DNA of 64,000 bases from Pseudomonadota bacterium. GTDB taxonomy: Bacteria; Pseudomonadota; Gammaproteobacteria; Steroidobacterales; Steroidobacteraceae. Shown piece after piece: positions 1 through 8,462 of the stretch. The notes beneath the pieces are model-generated. The model was not told the origin of the DNA and did not search any database. It was given only the letters and a program-made list of their open reading frames with translations. Every line of letters starts with the position of its first letter. Position 1 is the stretch's first letter. The DNA lies in NCBI GenBank assembly GCA_021808195.1, contig JAKBCE010000001.1, positions 1 through 64,000 of the forward strand. The letters run 5' to 3'. Both the position numbers and the translations under genes were made by a program.

Positions 1-404
1 TTAAGAGCCAGGCGCAGGGCGGCGAGACAACGTGTGTTGCCGTTGAGGTATCAGACGATGGCCTGTGCCGAGGGGCCAGCGCCGGTGATTCAGGAGCCCG
101 GATGATCTCCCGCAGCACTCCGGTGCGGGACTTGACGGCACACCAGGAGCGCTCGCGGCTGGGCTCCGGCCGAGCCCACCCCGCGATGTTCAGGGCGCAG
201 CTGACAGGCAAGCTGCTTCTGGCCACTGACGGGCTGCTCAGGTATACGAGTGCCGCAGACATTCGTGCCTGCGCGGCCAACGGCGTCGAAGCGCTTATCG
301 ACAGCGTGCGCCTAAGGAGCGGTGAGTTGCAAGATGATGTAGCGGTAATTCTCCTGGAGTGTTGCCCTGTGAAGACTCCGAGCGTCGGCGCGTCATCGCG
401 GTAA
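1..404 (+). CDS. PP2C-family serine/threonine phosphatase, C-terminal part
   Basis: The reading frame is open from base 3, so the gene starts left of the window. The visible part has a GETT motif, then a GDSGAR segment matching the GDSxA motif of PP2C enzymes, DLTAHQ, LLLATDGL and a terminal DDVAVILLE. These are the order and spacing of the C-terminal half of a PP2C/SpoIIE-type metal-dependent phosphatase, and the paired Asp residues (GDS, ATDG, QDD) would bind the metal. Such proteins remove phosphate from Ser/Thr of a partner protein. The partner is not visible here. An ATG at 102 is internal, not the start. Confidence 0.75.
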   Translation, partial: KSQAQGGETTCVAVEVSDDGLCRGASAGDSGARMISRSTPVRDLTAHQERSRLGSGRAHPAMFRAQLTGKLLLATDGLLRYTSAADIRACAANGVEALIDSVRLRSGELQDDVAVILLECCPVKTPSVGASSR

Positions 405-450
405 CTCCAAAAGAGATTTCATTGCCTCACGTAACGTACGGGGTGATTCC

Positions 451-969
451 ATGCCTAGGCAGAGCATGACCGCAAAGCCACGGGTGCCTAATAAATTCGT
501 GGCAGTAACGCTAACTTTGATGATTGCCTTTGGTACGTGGGCATCCCTCGCATGGGCTCTGAGGATATGGCTTCAGCACCTATCTTATGGAGCCGCAATC
601 GTGGCCGTCGCGGCAGGCGCGCTTACGATCTGGACTGTTTCATTCCTCGCCGAAGAGCTGCGTTGGCGACTCGTCGGAAAGTCGATCGAGATCGATGGTG
701 CACTTTGGCTGTTCAGGGAGAATCACTTTCCGACACAGAGAAAATCTCCCGGTTACGGCGGTTATGCGCCGGACCAAGTCATCGACATCTATCTTCGTGA
801 CATTCAGGACGATGGAAGAGCGAGCCCAGAAACCAGAATGGCGGCAGCACGGCTCGGTGAAAACATTTTCATGCATGAAGCACGCGGCATGTCATTCGGC
901 AGGCGCCGGCGAGCCGCTTTGAATGCGGCACTTAATATCCACGCGCCTCGCGAGAATGCGCCGCAGTAA
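451..969 (+). CDS. Hypothetical small membrane protein
   Basis: A 172-residue protein that I do not recognise. Two hydrophobic stretches, at about residues 16-38 and 46-66, look like transmembrane helices. The remaining hundred residues are soluble and basic, with an Arg-rich segment (GRRRRA) near the C-terminus. A GGGTGA sequence lies about eight bases before the ATG at 451. It follows the PP2C fragment by 46 bases on the same strand, so the two may be co-transcribed. No function is proposed. Confidence 0.5.
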   Translation: MPRQSMTAKPRVPNKFVAVTLTLMIAFGTWASLAWALRIWLQHLSYGAAIVAVAAGALTIWTVSFLAEELRWRLVGKSIEIDGALWLFRENHFPTQRKSPGYGGYAPDQVIDIYLRDIQDDGRASPETRMAAARLGENIFMHEARGMSFGRRRRAALNAALNIHAPRENAPQ

Positions 970-1314
970 CGCGGCCAGACGAACCGTCTGTCAGGCAAGT
1001 CCCAAGTCATGCGACAACGCCAGTTGCGGAAAAATTTCCGACAAACTGGTAAAGAATTGGGAATCGATCGGTTCGTGCAATCCGCTCATTTGGCTCGCCG
1101 CGGGAAACGCTATCGTCCATCACGCAGCAGCCAGCGGCGCCCGGGCCCGATGTCGGCCACCTGATAGGCGTCGCCAGCCAATCCGAATCACGCATTTCCC
1201 TGCCCGCCCCAATACTTGTAAATCAGTCAACTTTATCCTAAGCTTCCATTTGCGATATCGGATTTTTTAACACTAACAGCACATTCGCAAAACTTTCCGA
1301 AAGGATTCTTACCC
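970..1314. other. Intergenic region, promoter of the PEP-CTERM gene
   Basis: 345 bases with no credible gene. The last 120 bases are clearly more AT-rich than their surroundings, as expected for a promoter of the gene at 1315. An AAAGGA ribosome-binding site lies about ten bases before its ATG. No terminator or repeat was found. Confidence 0.4.
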
Positions 1315-2343
1315 ATGACCGTCCGCAGCCGCTCGTTGCGAAATCTGCATTCCGCCACCGTCGTGGGCGTGCTCGGGCTCATGACACTTGCCCTCACCCC
1401 GCGGGCTCATGCTGGACCCATCAATACCATTGGAACCGGCACCACCAGTATCAGCTATAGCGGCAGTATCGTGGATTACACTGTGCTCAACACGGGAGCC
1501 TATAGCATTACCGCGTTCGGCGCGCAGGGCGGGAGTATCGGTGCCTACGCCGGCGGCCTTAATGCCAAGGTCAGCGCTGACTTCATGCTCACCGCCGGAA
1601 GCGTTCTAGACATTCTGGTGGGTGGTCAAGGCGCGGCCGGGGTCGTCAACGAATTCGGTGGCGGTGGCGGCGGTGGCAGTTTCGTCGCCGAAGCGAACGG
1701 CACGGCGACACCGACGCTGTTGGCCGCAGCCGGCGGCGGCGGCGGTGCGTTCGATGCGAGTTTTGCCGCTGGCAGCGGCGGTACTGCGAACTACTTACCC
1801 AACGGTACGAGCCCTGGTGGCGGGTCCGCGGGTAACGTGGGCGGGACCAATGGCAGTGGTGGCAGTGCGGATGAAGTGCTGGCAGGCGGCGGCGGCGGCG
1901 GCGGCTTTTCGGGCACTGGTCAAAACGATCCCAATGGCAGCGGGGCCTTGGGTGGCTTGAGCTTCACAGCTTATCTTGCGGGTCAAACCAGCAGCTATGG
2001 CGGCGGATTTGGGGGCGGCGGGGAAGGTGCGGGCCTGTTTGGGACCACCGGCGGCGGCGGGGGCGGTTACAGCGGCGGCGGCGCGGGTGGGAATGGTTAT
2101 ATTTCCGACGCCGGGGCAGGCGGAGGCGGAGGCGGTTCATTTCTGGCCAGCGATGCCACCAACCCCGTGGTGGCGGCCGGAATGCCCGCTTTATATCCAG
2201 GCTCCGATGGGAATGGTTTTGTAACGTTCACGTTTCTGTCATCGCCTGCGACCTCCGTACCTGAACCGGGTCCTCTCCTGTTGCTCGGCACCGGCCTAAT
2301 TGGCCTGGGGGCCGTGATGCGAAAAAAGCGCGGACGTGCCTAA
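1315..2343 (+). CDS. Glycine-rich PEP-CTERM exported protein
   Basis: A 342-residue exported protein. A signal peptide occupies about residues 1-33 and ends in PRAHA. Residues 50-300 are dominated by runs of glycine (GGGGGGG blocks) with recurring GAQGG and VGGQG motifs. This resembles the glycine-rich domain of ALK/LTK-type proteins found in many bacterial surface proteins. The C-terminus has VPEPG, a hydrophobic helix and a basic tail (RKKRGR), the PEP-CTERM sorting signal recognised by exosortase. It should be exported, cut near PEP and anchored or released at the surface. No exosortase gene is in the window. Confidence 0.85.
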   Translation: MTVRSRSLRNLHSATVVGVLGLMTLALTPRAHAGPINTIGTGTTSISYSGSIVDYTVLNTGAYSITAFGAQGGSIGAYAGGLNAKVSADFMLTAGSVLDILVGGQGAAGVVNEFGGGGGGGSFVAEANGTATPTLLAAAGGGGGAFDASFAAGSGGTANYLPNGTSPGGGSAGNVGGTNGSGGSADEVLAGGGGGGGFSGTGQNDPNGSGALGGLSFTAYLAGQTSSYGGGFGGGGEGAGLFGTTGGGGGGYSGGGAGGNGYISDAGAGGGGGGSFLASDATNPVVAAGMPALYPGSDGNGFVTFTFLSSPATSVPEPGPLLLLGTGLIGLGAVMRKKRGRA

Positions 2344-2680
2344 TCAGCCGCAATGACGATGGCTTTTCGTGGTCTTGTCCGTGCCGGTCATTTGTCTCGT
2401 TCGGGCGGGTTTGGCGGGGTTTAGAGTAGGCCAGGACGCAAAGGAAATTCCCCCCGCCAGGACCGCGGCGGGCATCCTTGCAACGCTTTTACCGCGCGCC
2501 GGGAGCAGAACCGCTTCTTAAAGGCTGATGGAAAGCCCGGTCCGCGAGGCGGCCGCACCGGTCAAAATGGCGTCGGTAGAATTTCTCGAGCAGCAGGCCG
2601 AACGGCTCGACGCCAACCCCGTCAGCCGTTCTTCAGCGAAGCTCTAGGACAGCGCCCAATCCGACGGCAGCCACACCCGC
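2344..2680. other. Gene-free spacer
   Basis: About 337 bases between the PEP-CTERM gene and the regulator relic. I see no credible reading frame, RNA gene or terminator with a T-run. Parts of it may be the decayed upstream half of the relic that follows. Confidence 0.3.
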
Positions 2681-2956
2681 CGCGCTCGGCGAAGCCGCGG
2701 GATGTACTCGATCGCTACGCTTGCGGCCGAGGGTTTTGCTCAGCGCCGCGCACGTCTTACGCACATCGACTAGGTCTTCAGAGTCACCCCGGACCAATAC
2801 CTTTTGCGCAGACGCTTGCACCCCACGCGGCTGCACGAGCCCAGCAGAGCCATCGCCACGGTGACGCTCGAGGGTGGCTTTGAGGATTTCTCGACCTTCA
2901 ACCGCCGGTTCCGGCGCGCGTCCGGCCTGACAGCGAGCACCTTTCGTGCGCAATGA
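2681..2956 (+). pseudogene. Relic of an AraC/XylS-family regulator
   Basis: After an in-frame TAG at 2771-2773, the plus strand reads VTPDQYLLRRRL, then LEGGFEDFSTFNRRFRR and a short tail to TGA at 2954-2956. This is the second helix-turn-helix of AraC-family activators (normally VGFxDxSxFxRxFRRxxGxTP). The frame before the TAG reads RLTHID, which fits the end of the first helix-turn-helix (SxRxLxRxF), so the stop interrupts what was one domain. No intact N-terminal domain can be found upstream. The left boundary is approximate. It is a decayed gene and not expected to make a regulator. Confidence 0.6.
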
Positions 2957-3447
2957 GCCGCCACACAGTGATGCCGGGCCGCAACCACCGGTACTCTCGG
3001 GCCGAGGCTGTGAGGGCGGATGGTCGTGCGTTTGCTCTCCTGCAGAGGACAGGTCGATCGATCGCCAGACCCCTGGCCTCGCCGCGATGTGCGACTACAT
3101 GGTCGCAATTTTGTCCTGGATTGGGATGAAGAGCGCTCGTGGGGTGATGTTCAGACGGCGAAGCAGGAACTGAAGCGGTGCAGGAGAGATAGACTCGGGC
3201 GGCCGTGACCTGAGGGCAACGACGGCGCGCCGAGCCGACTGCGCCCGTGCGACGCGGCATACCACTCGACTCCCGTGGCACCTGTTTGCGAAGCCCAGCG
3301 CAGCGCTCAAGCTCCAGGCAACGCCGACACGCTACAGCGCGGCGCCACAGCGTGATATGCTGCACTGCTCTGCCTTCTCCACGCGCGTCTCGCGCACCCC
3401 TCAATCCAATGAGCTTCGCGGGCCTCCAGACCGCGCCCACGGAGACT
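2957..3447. other. Gene-free spacer upstream of the RIO kinase
   Basis: 491 bases. Several overlapping frames are open but none resembles a known protein or has a good ribosome-binding site. It must hold the promoter of the RIO kinase gene, but no clear -35/-10 pair stands out. Confidence 0.3.
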
Positions 3448-4299
3448 ATGAAAGTTCCCAAAGACCTGCAGCCGTTGCTCGATGACGGTGTCATCGATGA
3501 AGTGGTCCGTTCGCTGAAAAGCGGCAAGGAAGCGACTGTGTATCTCGTGCGCTGCGGGACGCAGCTGCGCTGCGCGAAGGTGTATCGGGACATGTCTCAG
3601 CGCAGCTTCCAGCGGCGTGCGCAGTACCAGGAAGGCCGCAAAGTCCGCGGCAGCCGAGAAACACGCGCCATGAGCCGCGGCACGCGTTTCGGCCGTCGGG
3701 AGCAAGAGCACGAGTGGAAGAACGCCGAAGTCGACGCCTTGTATCGACTGGTCGCTGGCGGCGTGCGAGTCCCACAGCCCTTTGGCTACTTCAACGACGT
3801 GCTAATCATGGAACTCGTCACGGACGCCGCGGGAGATCCAGCGCCGCGGCTCGCAGAAGTGCACCTCCCGGCCGATGTGGCACAGACGTATCACGCCTTC
3901 CTGATGCAGCAGATCGTGCGCATGCTGAGCCTGGGCCTCATCCACGGCGATCTTTCGGAATTCAACATTCTGCTCGCCCCGGAAGGACCGGTCATCATCG
4001 ACCTGCCGCAGGTCGTCAACGCCTCGGGGAACAATGCGGCGTTTGCCATGCTCGAGCGCGACGTCAACAACATCAGATCCACACTCGGCCAGTTCGCCCC
4101 GGAGTTGCTGCAAACCGAGTTTGCCCGGGAAATGTGGGCACTGTACGAAACGGGCGAGCTGCACGCCGACACTCGCCTCACGGGCTTGGTCGTTGCGGAG
4201 GAGCTTGCCCCCGATCCGGACAGCGTAATCCAGGTGATCGAGGACGCACGTGACGAAGCAATCCGCCGGCGCATCAACCGGGAAGAACGAGTCAATTAA
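3448..4299 (+). CDS. RIO1-type serine protein kinase
   Basis: A 283-residue atypical kinase. The start MKVPKDLQPLLDDG is chosen because this is how bacterial RIO proteins of the Pseudomonas PA4780 type begin and because GGAG lies just upstream; an in-frame ATG at 3409 is less likely. Motifs in order: a SGKEATVYLV nucleotide loop, a CAKVY lysine, the catalytic loop HGDLSEFNILL and the metal site IIDLPQ. RIO kinases bind ATP and in several organisms act in ribosome maturation. Only four bases separate it from the RNA helicase downstream, so the two are probably one operon. The substrate is unknown. Confidence 0.9.
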   Translation: MKVPKDLQPLLDDGVIDEVVRSLKSGKEATVYLVRCGTQLRCAKVYRDMSQRSFQRRAQYQEGRKVRGSRETRAMSRGTRFGRREQEHEWKNAEVDALYRLVAGGVRVPQPFGYFNDVLIMELVTDAAGDPAPRLAEVHLPADVAQTYHAFLMQQIVRMLSLGLIHGDLSEFNILLAPEGPVIIDLPQVVNASGNNAAFAMLERDVNNIRSTLGQFAPELLQTEFAREMWALYETGELHADTRLTGLVVAEELAPDPDSVIQVIEDARDEAIRRRINREERVN

Positions 4300-4303
4300 T
4301 CCC

Positions 4304-6118
4304 ATGAACGACGAACAGAAACTGCCCAGCTTCAGCGAGCTCGGCCTGAGCGCGCCGATCCTCGCGGCGCTGGCTGCGGTCGGCTACGAAACGCCCTCCC
4401 CGATCCAGGCGCAGACCATCCCGCTGCTGCTCTCGGGCTCGGACCTGCTCGGACAGGCGCAGACCGGTACCGGCAAGACCGCCGCCTTCGCACTGCCGAT
4501 CCTCGCCCAGATCGATCTGTCGCAGGCCGCCCCGCAGGCGCTCGTGCTCGTGCCGACTCGCGAGCTCGCCATTCAGGTCGCAGAGGCCTTCCAGCGCTAC
4601 GCGGCGCATCTGCAGGGCTTCCACGTACTGCCGCTCTACGGCGGCCAGAGCTACGTGCCGCAGCTGAAGGGCCTCAAGCGCGGCGCGCACGTGGTCGTGG
4701 GCACCCCCGGGCGGGTCATGGACCATATTACCCAGGGCACGTTGAAGCTCGACACGCTCCGGTTCGTCGTCCTCGATGAGGGCGACGAAATGCTGCAAAT
4801 GGGTTTCGTCGACGCGATCGAGTGGATCCTGCAGCAGGCCCCGGCACAGCGGCAGACTGCGCTGTTCTCGGCCACGCTGCCGCCGGCGATCCGCCGCATC
4901 GCACACACCCACATGCGCGATCCGGCTCAGATCACGATCCAGAATCGTGCCAGCACCGCACCGAAGATTCGCCAGCGTTACTGGCTGGTGAGCGGCCTGC
5001 ACAAGCTCGATGCGCTCACCCGGGTTCTCGAGGCGGAGAGCTTCGATGCCATGATCGTGTTCGTGCGTACCAAGCTCGAAACGACTGAGCTCGCCGAGCG
5101 ACTCGAGGCACGCGGCTTCAACGTCGCAGCGCTGCACGGGGACATCCCTCAGCAGCAGCGTGAACGCACGATTGCCCGACTGAAGGCAGGCCAAGTCGAC
5201 ATCGTCGTGGCAACGGATGTCGCGGCTCGGGGACTTGACGTCGAGCGCATTTCCCACGTCGTGAACTACGACATTCCGTACGATTCGCAGACGTACATTC
5301 ACCGGATCGGCCGCACCGGCCGGGCGGGGCGCAATGGCGAGGCGATCCTGTTCGTCGCGCCGCGCGAGCGGAACATGTTGCGCATCATCGAGCGTGCGAC
5401 GAAGCAGTCCATCGAGCAGATGCCGCTGCCGACGGTCTCGGAAGTCAACGAGCGGCGCATCCTCAAGTTCAAAGAGACTCTCGTGAACGCACTGCGCGGC
5501 AGCGAGGACAAGATCTTCCAGCCGATCATCGAGGAGATTGAGCGCGAGCAGAACGTCCCGGCTGCCGAAATTGCCGCAGCATTGGCCAGCCTGCTGCAGG
5601 GCTCCACGCCATTCCTGCTTTCGGCCAAGGCGCAAGAGCCGCACCCGACACATTCCCCGCACTCCTCAGCCGCCGAAGCGGGGCGCGACCGCGGCGGTGC
5701 TGCACGGGATCGAGAACCGACAGCACAGGCGCGAACCCACCACGGCACCAAGAAGGGCCTGCGGTTCGAGACCTTCCGCATCGAAGTTGGGCATAACCAC
5801 GGCGTCCAGCCCGGGAACATCGTCGGTGCCATCGCGAACGAGGCGGGCCTCGACGGGCGCAACATCGGGCACATCGATATCCGCGACGATCACAGCTTTG
5901 TCGATCTTCCGGCGGGCATGCCGGAGGAGACGTTCAACGATCTGCAAGCCGTGCGAGTGCGCGGCGCCGAGCTGCGCATCAGTCGGGTCGCCTCGAAGTC
6001 CGGGGACTCTGAGCGACAGGCCCGACCGCACGGTGCCCGGCATGCACCCAAGCGTAAAGGAAAGCCCCCGCGACAAGCTCACCCGACAAAACATCGGGGC
6101 AAACCCGCGAGCCGATAG
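4304..6118 (+). CDS. deaD: ATP-dependent DEAD-box RNA helicase, DeaD/CsdA type
   Basis: A 604-residue helicase. The start MNDEQKLPSFSELGL fits the family. The N-terminal RecA-like domain has the Q motif (SPIQAQTIP), Walker A AQTGTGKT, motif II as DEGD rather than DEAD, and SAT. The second has the TDVAARGLD and HRIGRTGRAG motifs. Residues 490-575 form a DbpA-type RNA-binding domain (FRIEVGHNHGV, IGHIDI), and the tail is basic. Family members unwind RNA during ribosome assembly and mRNA decay, often in the cold. The Ala-to-Gly change in motif II is conservative and activity is expected. It pairs with the RIO kinase upstream. Confidence 0.93.
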   Translation: MNDEQKLPSFSELGLSAPILAALAAVGYETPSPIQAQTIPLLLSGSDLLGQAQTGTGKTAAFALPILAQIDLSQAAPQALVLVPTRELAIQVAEAFQRYAAHLQGFHVLPLYGGQSYVPQLKGLKRGAHVVVGTPGRVMDHITQGTLKLDTLRFVVLDEGDEMLQMGFVDAIEWILQQAPAQRQTALFSATLPPAIRRIAHTHMRDPAQITIQNRASTAPKIRQRYWLVSGLHKLDALTRVLEAESFDAMIVFVRTKLETTELAERLEARGFNVAALHGDIPQQQRERTIARLKAGQVDIVVATDVAARGLDVERISHVVNYDIPYDSQTYIHRIGRTGRAGRNGEAILFVAPRERNMLRIIERATKQSIEQMPLPTVSEVNERRILKFKETLVNALRGSEDKIFQPIIEEIEREQNVPAAEIAAALASLLQGSTPFLLSAKAQEPHPTHSPHSSAAEAGRDRGGAARDREPTAQARTHHGTKKGLRFETFRIEVGHNHGVQPGNIVGAIANEAGLDGRNIGHIDIRDDHSFVDLPAGMPEETFNDLQAVRVRGAELRISRVASKSGDSERQARPHGARHAPKRKGKPPRQAHPTKHRGKPASR

Positions 6119-6514
6119 CGAAACTCGCGCCCTCAGCACTGCGCGGACGGACTCCGCGCGCCCTCCCATGGCCGAGCGATCTTTGACCCAGCGCCGGCCA
6201 CGATATCGTTAAGCGAGCGACACGGCGCACCGTGCCGCTCGCCGCAGAAGCTGAGTCCCTGAGCGGGCACATTCACCGAGTCGGGCATTGCGGGCGCGCC
6301 GCCCGAACCTGGCGGTCTGCCGGGCCGCCAGGTTCGGGCGGCGCGGCAGACCGCCTACCGTCCTGCGACCGATTACCTGAATTTCCGTTCAGGTGGATGA
6401 CAGGAATCCGTCAGGTTTCCCGGTTAGTCTTCTTGTCACCGACGCGGGCGGGCGCACACACCAACGCCCTTGTGCCGGCATCAAACCGAAAACCCATTCC
6501 GAGGGCTTTGACTG
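6119..6514. other. Intergenic region with nested hairpins
   Basis: 396 bases without a gene. It holds the long inverted repeat described separately, about 180 bases after the helicase stop, and the promoter region of the exported protein at 6515. The hairpin is not followed by a T-run, so a simple intrinsic terminator is not supported. Confidence 0.4.
6295..6355. repeat. 21-bp perfect inverted repeat with a competing 11-bp hairpin
   Basis: Bases 6295-6315 are an exact reverse complement of 6325-6345, with a nine-base loop. A second exact 11-bp pairing joins 6311-6321 with 6345-6355. The two share bases 6311-6315 and 6345, so they cannot form fully at the same time. The structure lies between the helicase gene and an exported-protein gene, both on the plus strand. 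Confidence 0.7.
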
Positions 6515-7405
6515 ATGAAGAAGATGATCGCAACGTTCGCGAGCGCGGCCATGGTCGCGCTAGCGGGGGGGACGGCTCTCGCCGCTTACATGCCGCCCAT
6601 CGGCACGCCCGTCGTTGGCGCGCAGAGCTACGGACAGGACCTGGTCAACCGGGTGGTTGCCGCACACCACAACGTTTCCGAGCTGACGCTGTACATCACC
6701 TTGCCGGGCACCACGGCACCTCAGTCGATCGCCTCCACCAACGGCAGAACCGGCCTGCCTGCGCCCGCCCCTGCTGTGCGCGCATTAAGGCTCCGTCGAG
6801 GACAATTCCGCTATCACTCCGCAGAGCTCGATGCCGCTCTGCCCATGTTCGATGTATCAGGACATATCGCCGGGGTGATGACGGTCCGCCTCCGTGGTCA
6901 CAGCCGCAAGGGGCTCGAGCTCGAAGCCATCGCGATTCGCCACTATCTGAAGCGCAACACGTCATTTGCGACCAATCTCGTGCAGAAGGCACTGTGGGAC
7001 CCGAATCTACCGCTCAACTCCTATGCACAGAAGCTGGTCGATGCGGCGCTGGCGCGGCACCCGAACGTGCTGATCATGGCCATTCATGCCGCCACTCCCA
7101 AGAACTCCACTCCGGAAATTCTCGGCTCGAACATCGGACGGATCGGCAAGAAGGACGACAGCGACGATGCACGGGTGGTGAATCAGGGCAAGACCAATCT
7201 GGAGAACAACACCGATCTGCAGCGCTTCGAAGTGGAATTGCCGCTCAACGATGCCGCCGGCAAGCGTATCGGCGCCCTTGGCGTCGTATTTCCGCTGACC
7301 AAGGGGACGGATGAAAAGGCGCTGCACGAGGAAGCAATCCGCATCCGTAATGAGCTCGCCCGCCAGATCCCCTCGGCCGCCGCATTGGTCGATGTCGCAC
7401 GATGA
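6515..7405 (+). CDS. Exported protein with two copies of a Cache-like domain, unknown function
   Basis: A 296-residue protein with a signal peptide at residues 1-23 (ends TALAA). The mature part looks like a tandem duplication: SYGQDLVNRVVAAHHNV near residue 46 and SYAQKLVDAALARHPNV near residue 170. Each copy is followed by a strand-rich stretch with a glycine turn (SGHIAGVMTVRL; GKRIGALGVVFPL) and a helix. The size and pattern recall a periplasmic sensor (PDC/Cache) fold, but this is inference. The next gene, 19 bases on, codes an exported beta-propeller, so the pair probably works together in the periplasm. I do not recognise the family. Confidence 0.55.
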   Translation: MKKMIATFASAAMVALAGGTALAAYMPPIGTPVVGAQSYGQDLVNRVVAAHHNVSELTLYITLPGTTAPQSIASTNGRTGLPAPAPAVRALRLRRGQFRYHSAELDAALPMFDVSGHIAGVMTVRLRGHSRKGLELEAIAIRHYLKRNTSFATNLVQKALWDPNLPLNSYAQKLVDAALARHPNVLIMAIHAATPKNSTPEILGSNIGRIGKKDDSDDARVVNQGKTNLENNTDLQRFEVELPLNDAAGKRIGALGVVFPLTKGTDEKALHEEAIRIRNELARQIPSAAALVDVAR

Positions 7406-7424
7406 GCCCCGGGAGCATGACACC

Positions 7425-8462
7425 ATGAGATTGAGACATTTCGGTCAGATCGCGATACTTGGGTGCCTCGGGCTCATGTCCACCGTGGCACTCGGCGCCA
7501 GCGCCAGCACGAGCAAGCCCCTCGTACTCCTCGGCCGTACGAACTTTCCCGGATATGACGGTGATGTCGATCATCTGTTCGCCGATCTGCAGGAGAACAA
7601 ACTGTTTGTTGCCGCTGAAGATCACGGCACAGTCGAGGTCTTTGACCTCAGAAGCGGTCGGCTGCTGAAGACTCTGCGGACTTTCAAGACGCCACACGCG
7701 TTCTTTCTCGTTCCTGGAACACACCGCATCATCGTGACCGACGATGCCGGGCCGCGCATCATCGATGACAGAACCTATAAGGTACTCGGCTACCTGCGGC
7801 TGCACCCGAGCGCGGGCGCGGACAGCGAGTACTACGACCCTTCGACTCGTCACCTGTTCATCGTGTCAGGGGGTTCCGATGTGCATATGCGGCACTGCTG
7901 GCTGAGCGAGATCAACCCCTGGACGGGTCAGGTGCTGCGCCAGCACGAATTCGATTCCGCGCACGTCGAGGCGCTGCGAGCCGAACAGCGCGGGGGACGA
8001 ATGTTCATCAACGTCGCCGACCGTAACGAAGTCGATGTGCTGAGCAAGAAGACGCTGAACGTCATTGCGCGTTGGCCCATACGCGGGGCGAAAACCAATC
8101 TCGCGATGTCACTCGATGACGCGCACCATCGACTCTTTGTCGTGACCCGCAATCCGACGCGGCTGTTCGTTCTCGACACGCGCAACGGCAGGACAGTCGC
8201 CACCGTAAACGTGCCGGCCATCAATGACGGAACGGACTTCGATGTTGCGCGCCAGCGTCTGTACGTCCCCGGGGCGGTTGGCGAGGTCGGCGTGGTCCAG
8301 GAGCTCAACCCGAATCATTACCGCGAGATCGCCCGTATCGCGAGTACCGCGGGCGCCAAGTCCTCGACGTATGTGCCGCAACTGAGCGAGCTGATTCTCG
8401 GCATCTCGCCGCAGTACAGCAAGCCTGAGGTCGCCGGGATCATGCGCTTCAGGGCGCACTGA
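7425..8462 (+). CDS. Exported beta-propeller (YVTN-type) protein, unknown function
   Basis: A 345-residue protein. The start at 7425 gives a signal peptide of about 25 residues (ends VALGA). The mature part has repeated blade motifs such as LFVAAEDHGTVEVFDLRSGRL, MFINVADRNEVDVL and LFVVTRNPTRLFVLDTRNGR, typical of YVTN/NHL-like propellers that serve as periplasmic binding surfaces. It is probably co-transcribed with the gene at 6515. Its 3' end overlaps by 14 bases the end of the convergent sensor kinase gene. The ligand is unknown. Confidence 0.7.
   Translation: MRLRHFGQIAILGCLGLMSTVALGASASTSKPLVLLGRTNFPGYDGDVDHLFADLQENKLFVAAEDHGTVEVFDLRSGRLLKTLRTFKTPHAFFLVPGTHRIIVTDDAGPRIIDDRTYKVLGYLRLHPSAGADSEYYDPSTRHLFIVSGGSDVHMRHCWLSEINPWTGQVLRQHEFDSAHVEALRAEQRGGRMFINVADRNEVDVLSKKTLNVIARWPIRGAKTNLAMSLDDAHHRLFVVTRNPTRLFVLDTRNGRTVATVNVPAINDGTDFDVARQRLYVPGAVGEVGVVQELNPNHYREIARIASTAGAKSSTYVPQLSELILGISPQYSKPEVAGIMRFRAH

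Noticed and set aside
1252..1261. GCGATATCGG before the PEP-CTERM gene resembles part of the amine motif
   Set aside because: Only the CGATAT core is shared, the TTA flank is missing, and the gene has no link to amine metabolism.
2681..2956. The AraC relic as the missing QhpR
   Set aside because: It lies over 15 kb from the qhp genes and only a generic DNA-binding domain remains, so no link can be made.
4292..5662. 456-codon open frame antisense to deaD
   Set aside because: A high-GC shadow frame. It is rich in Arg, Ala and Leu with no family motif, and the plus-strand helicase has all motifs.
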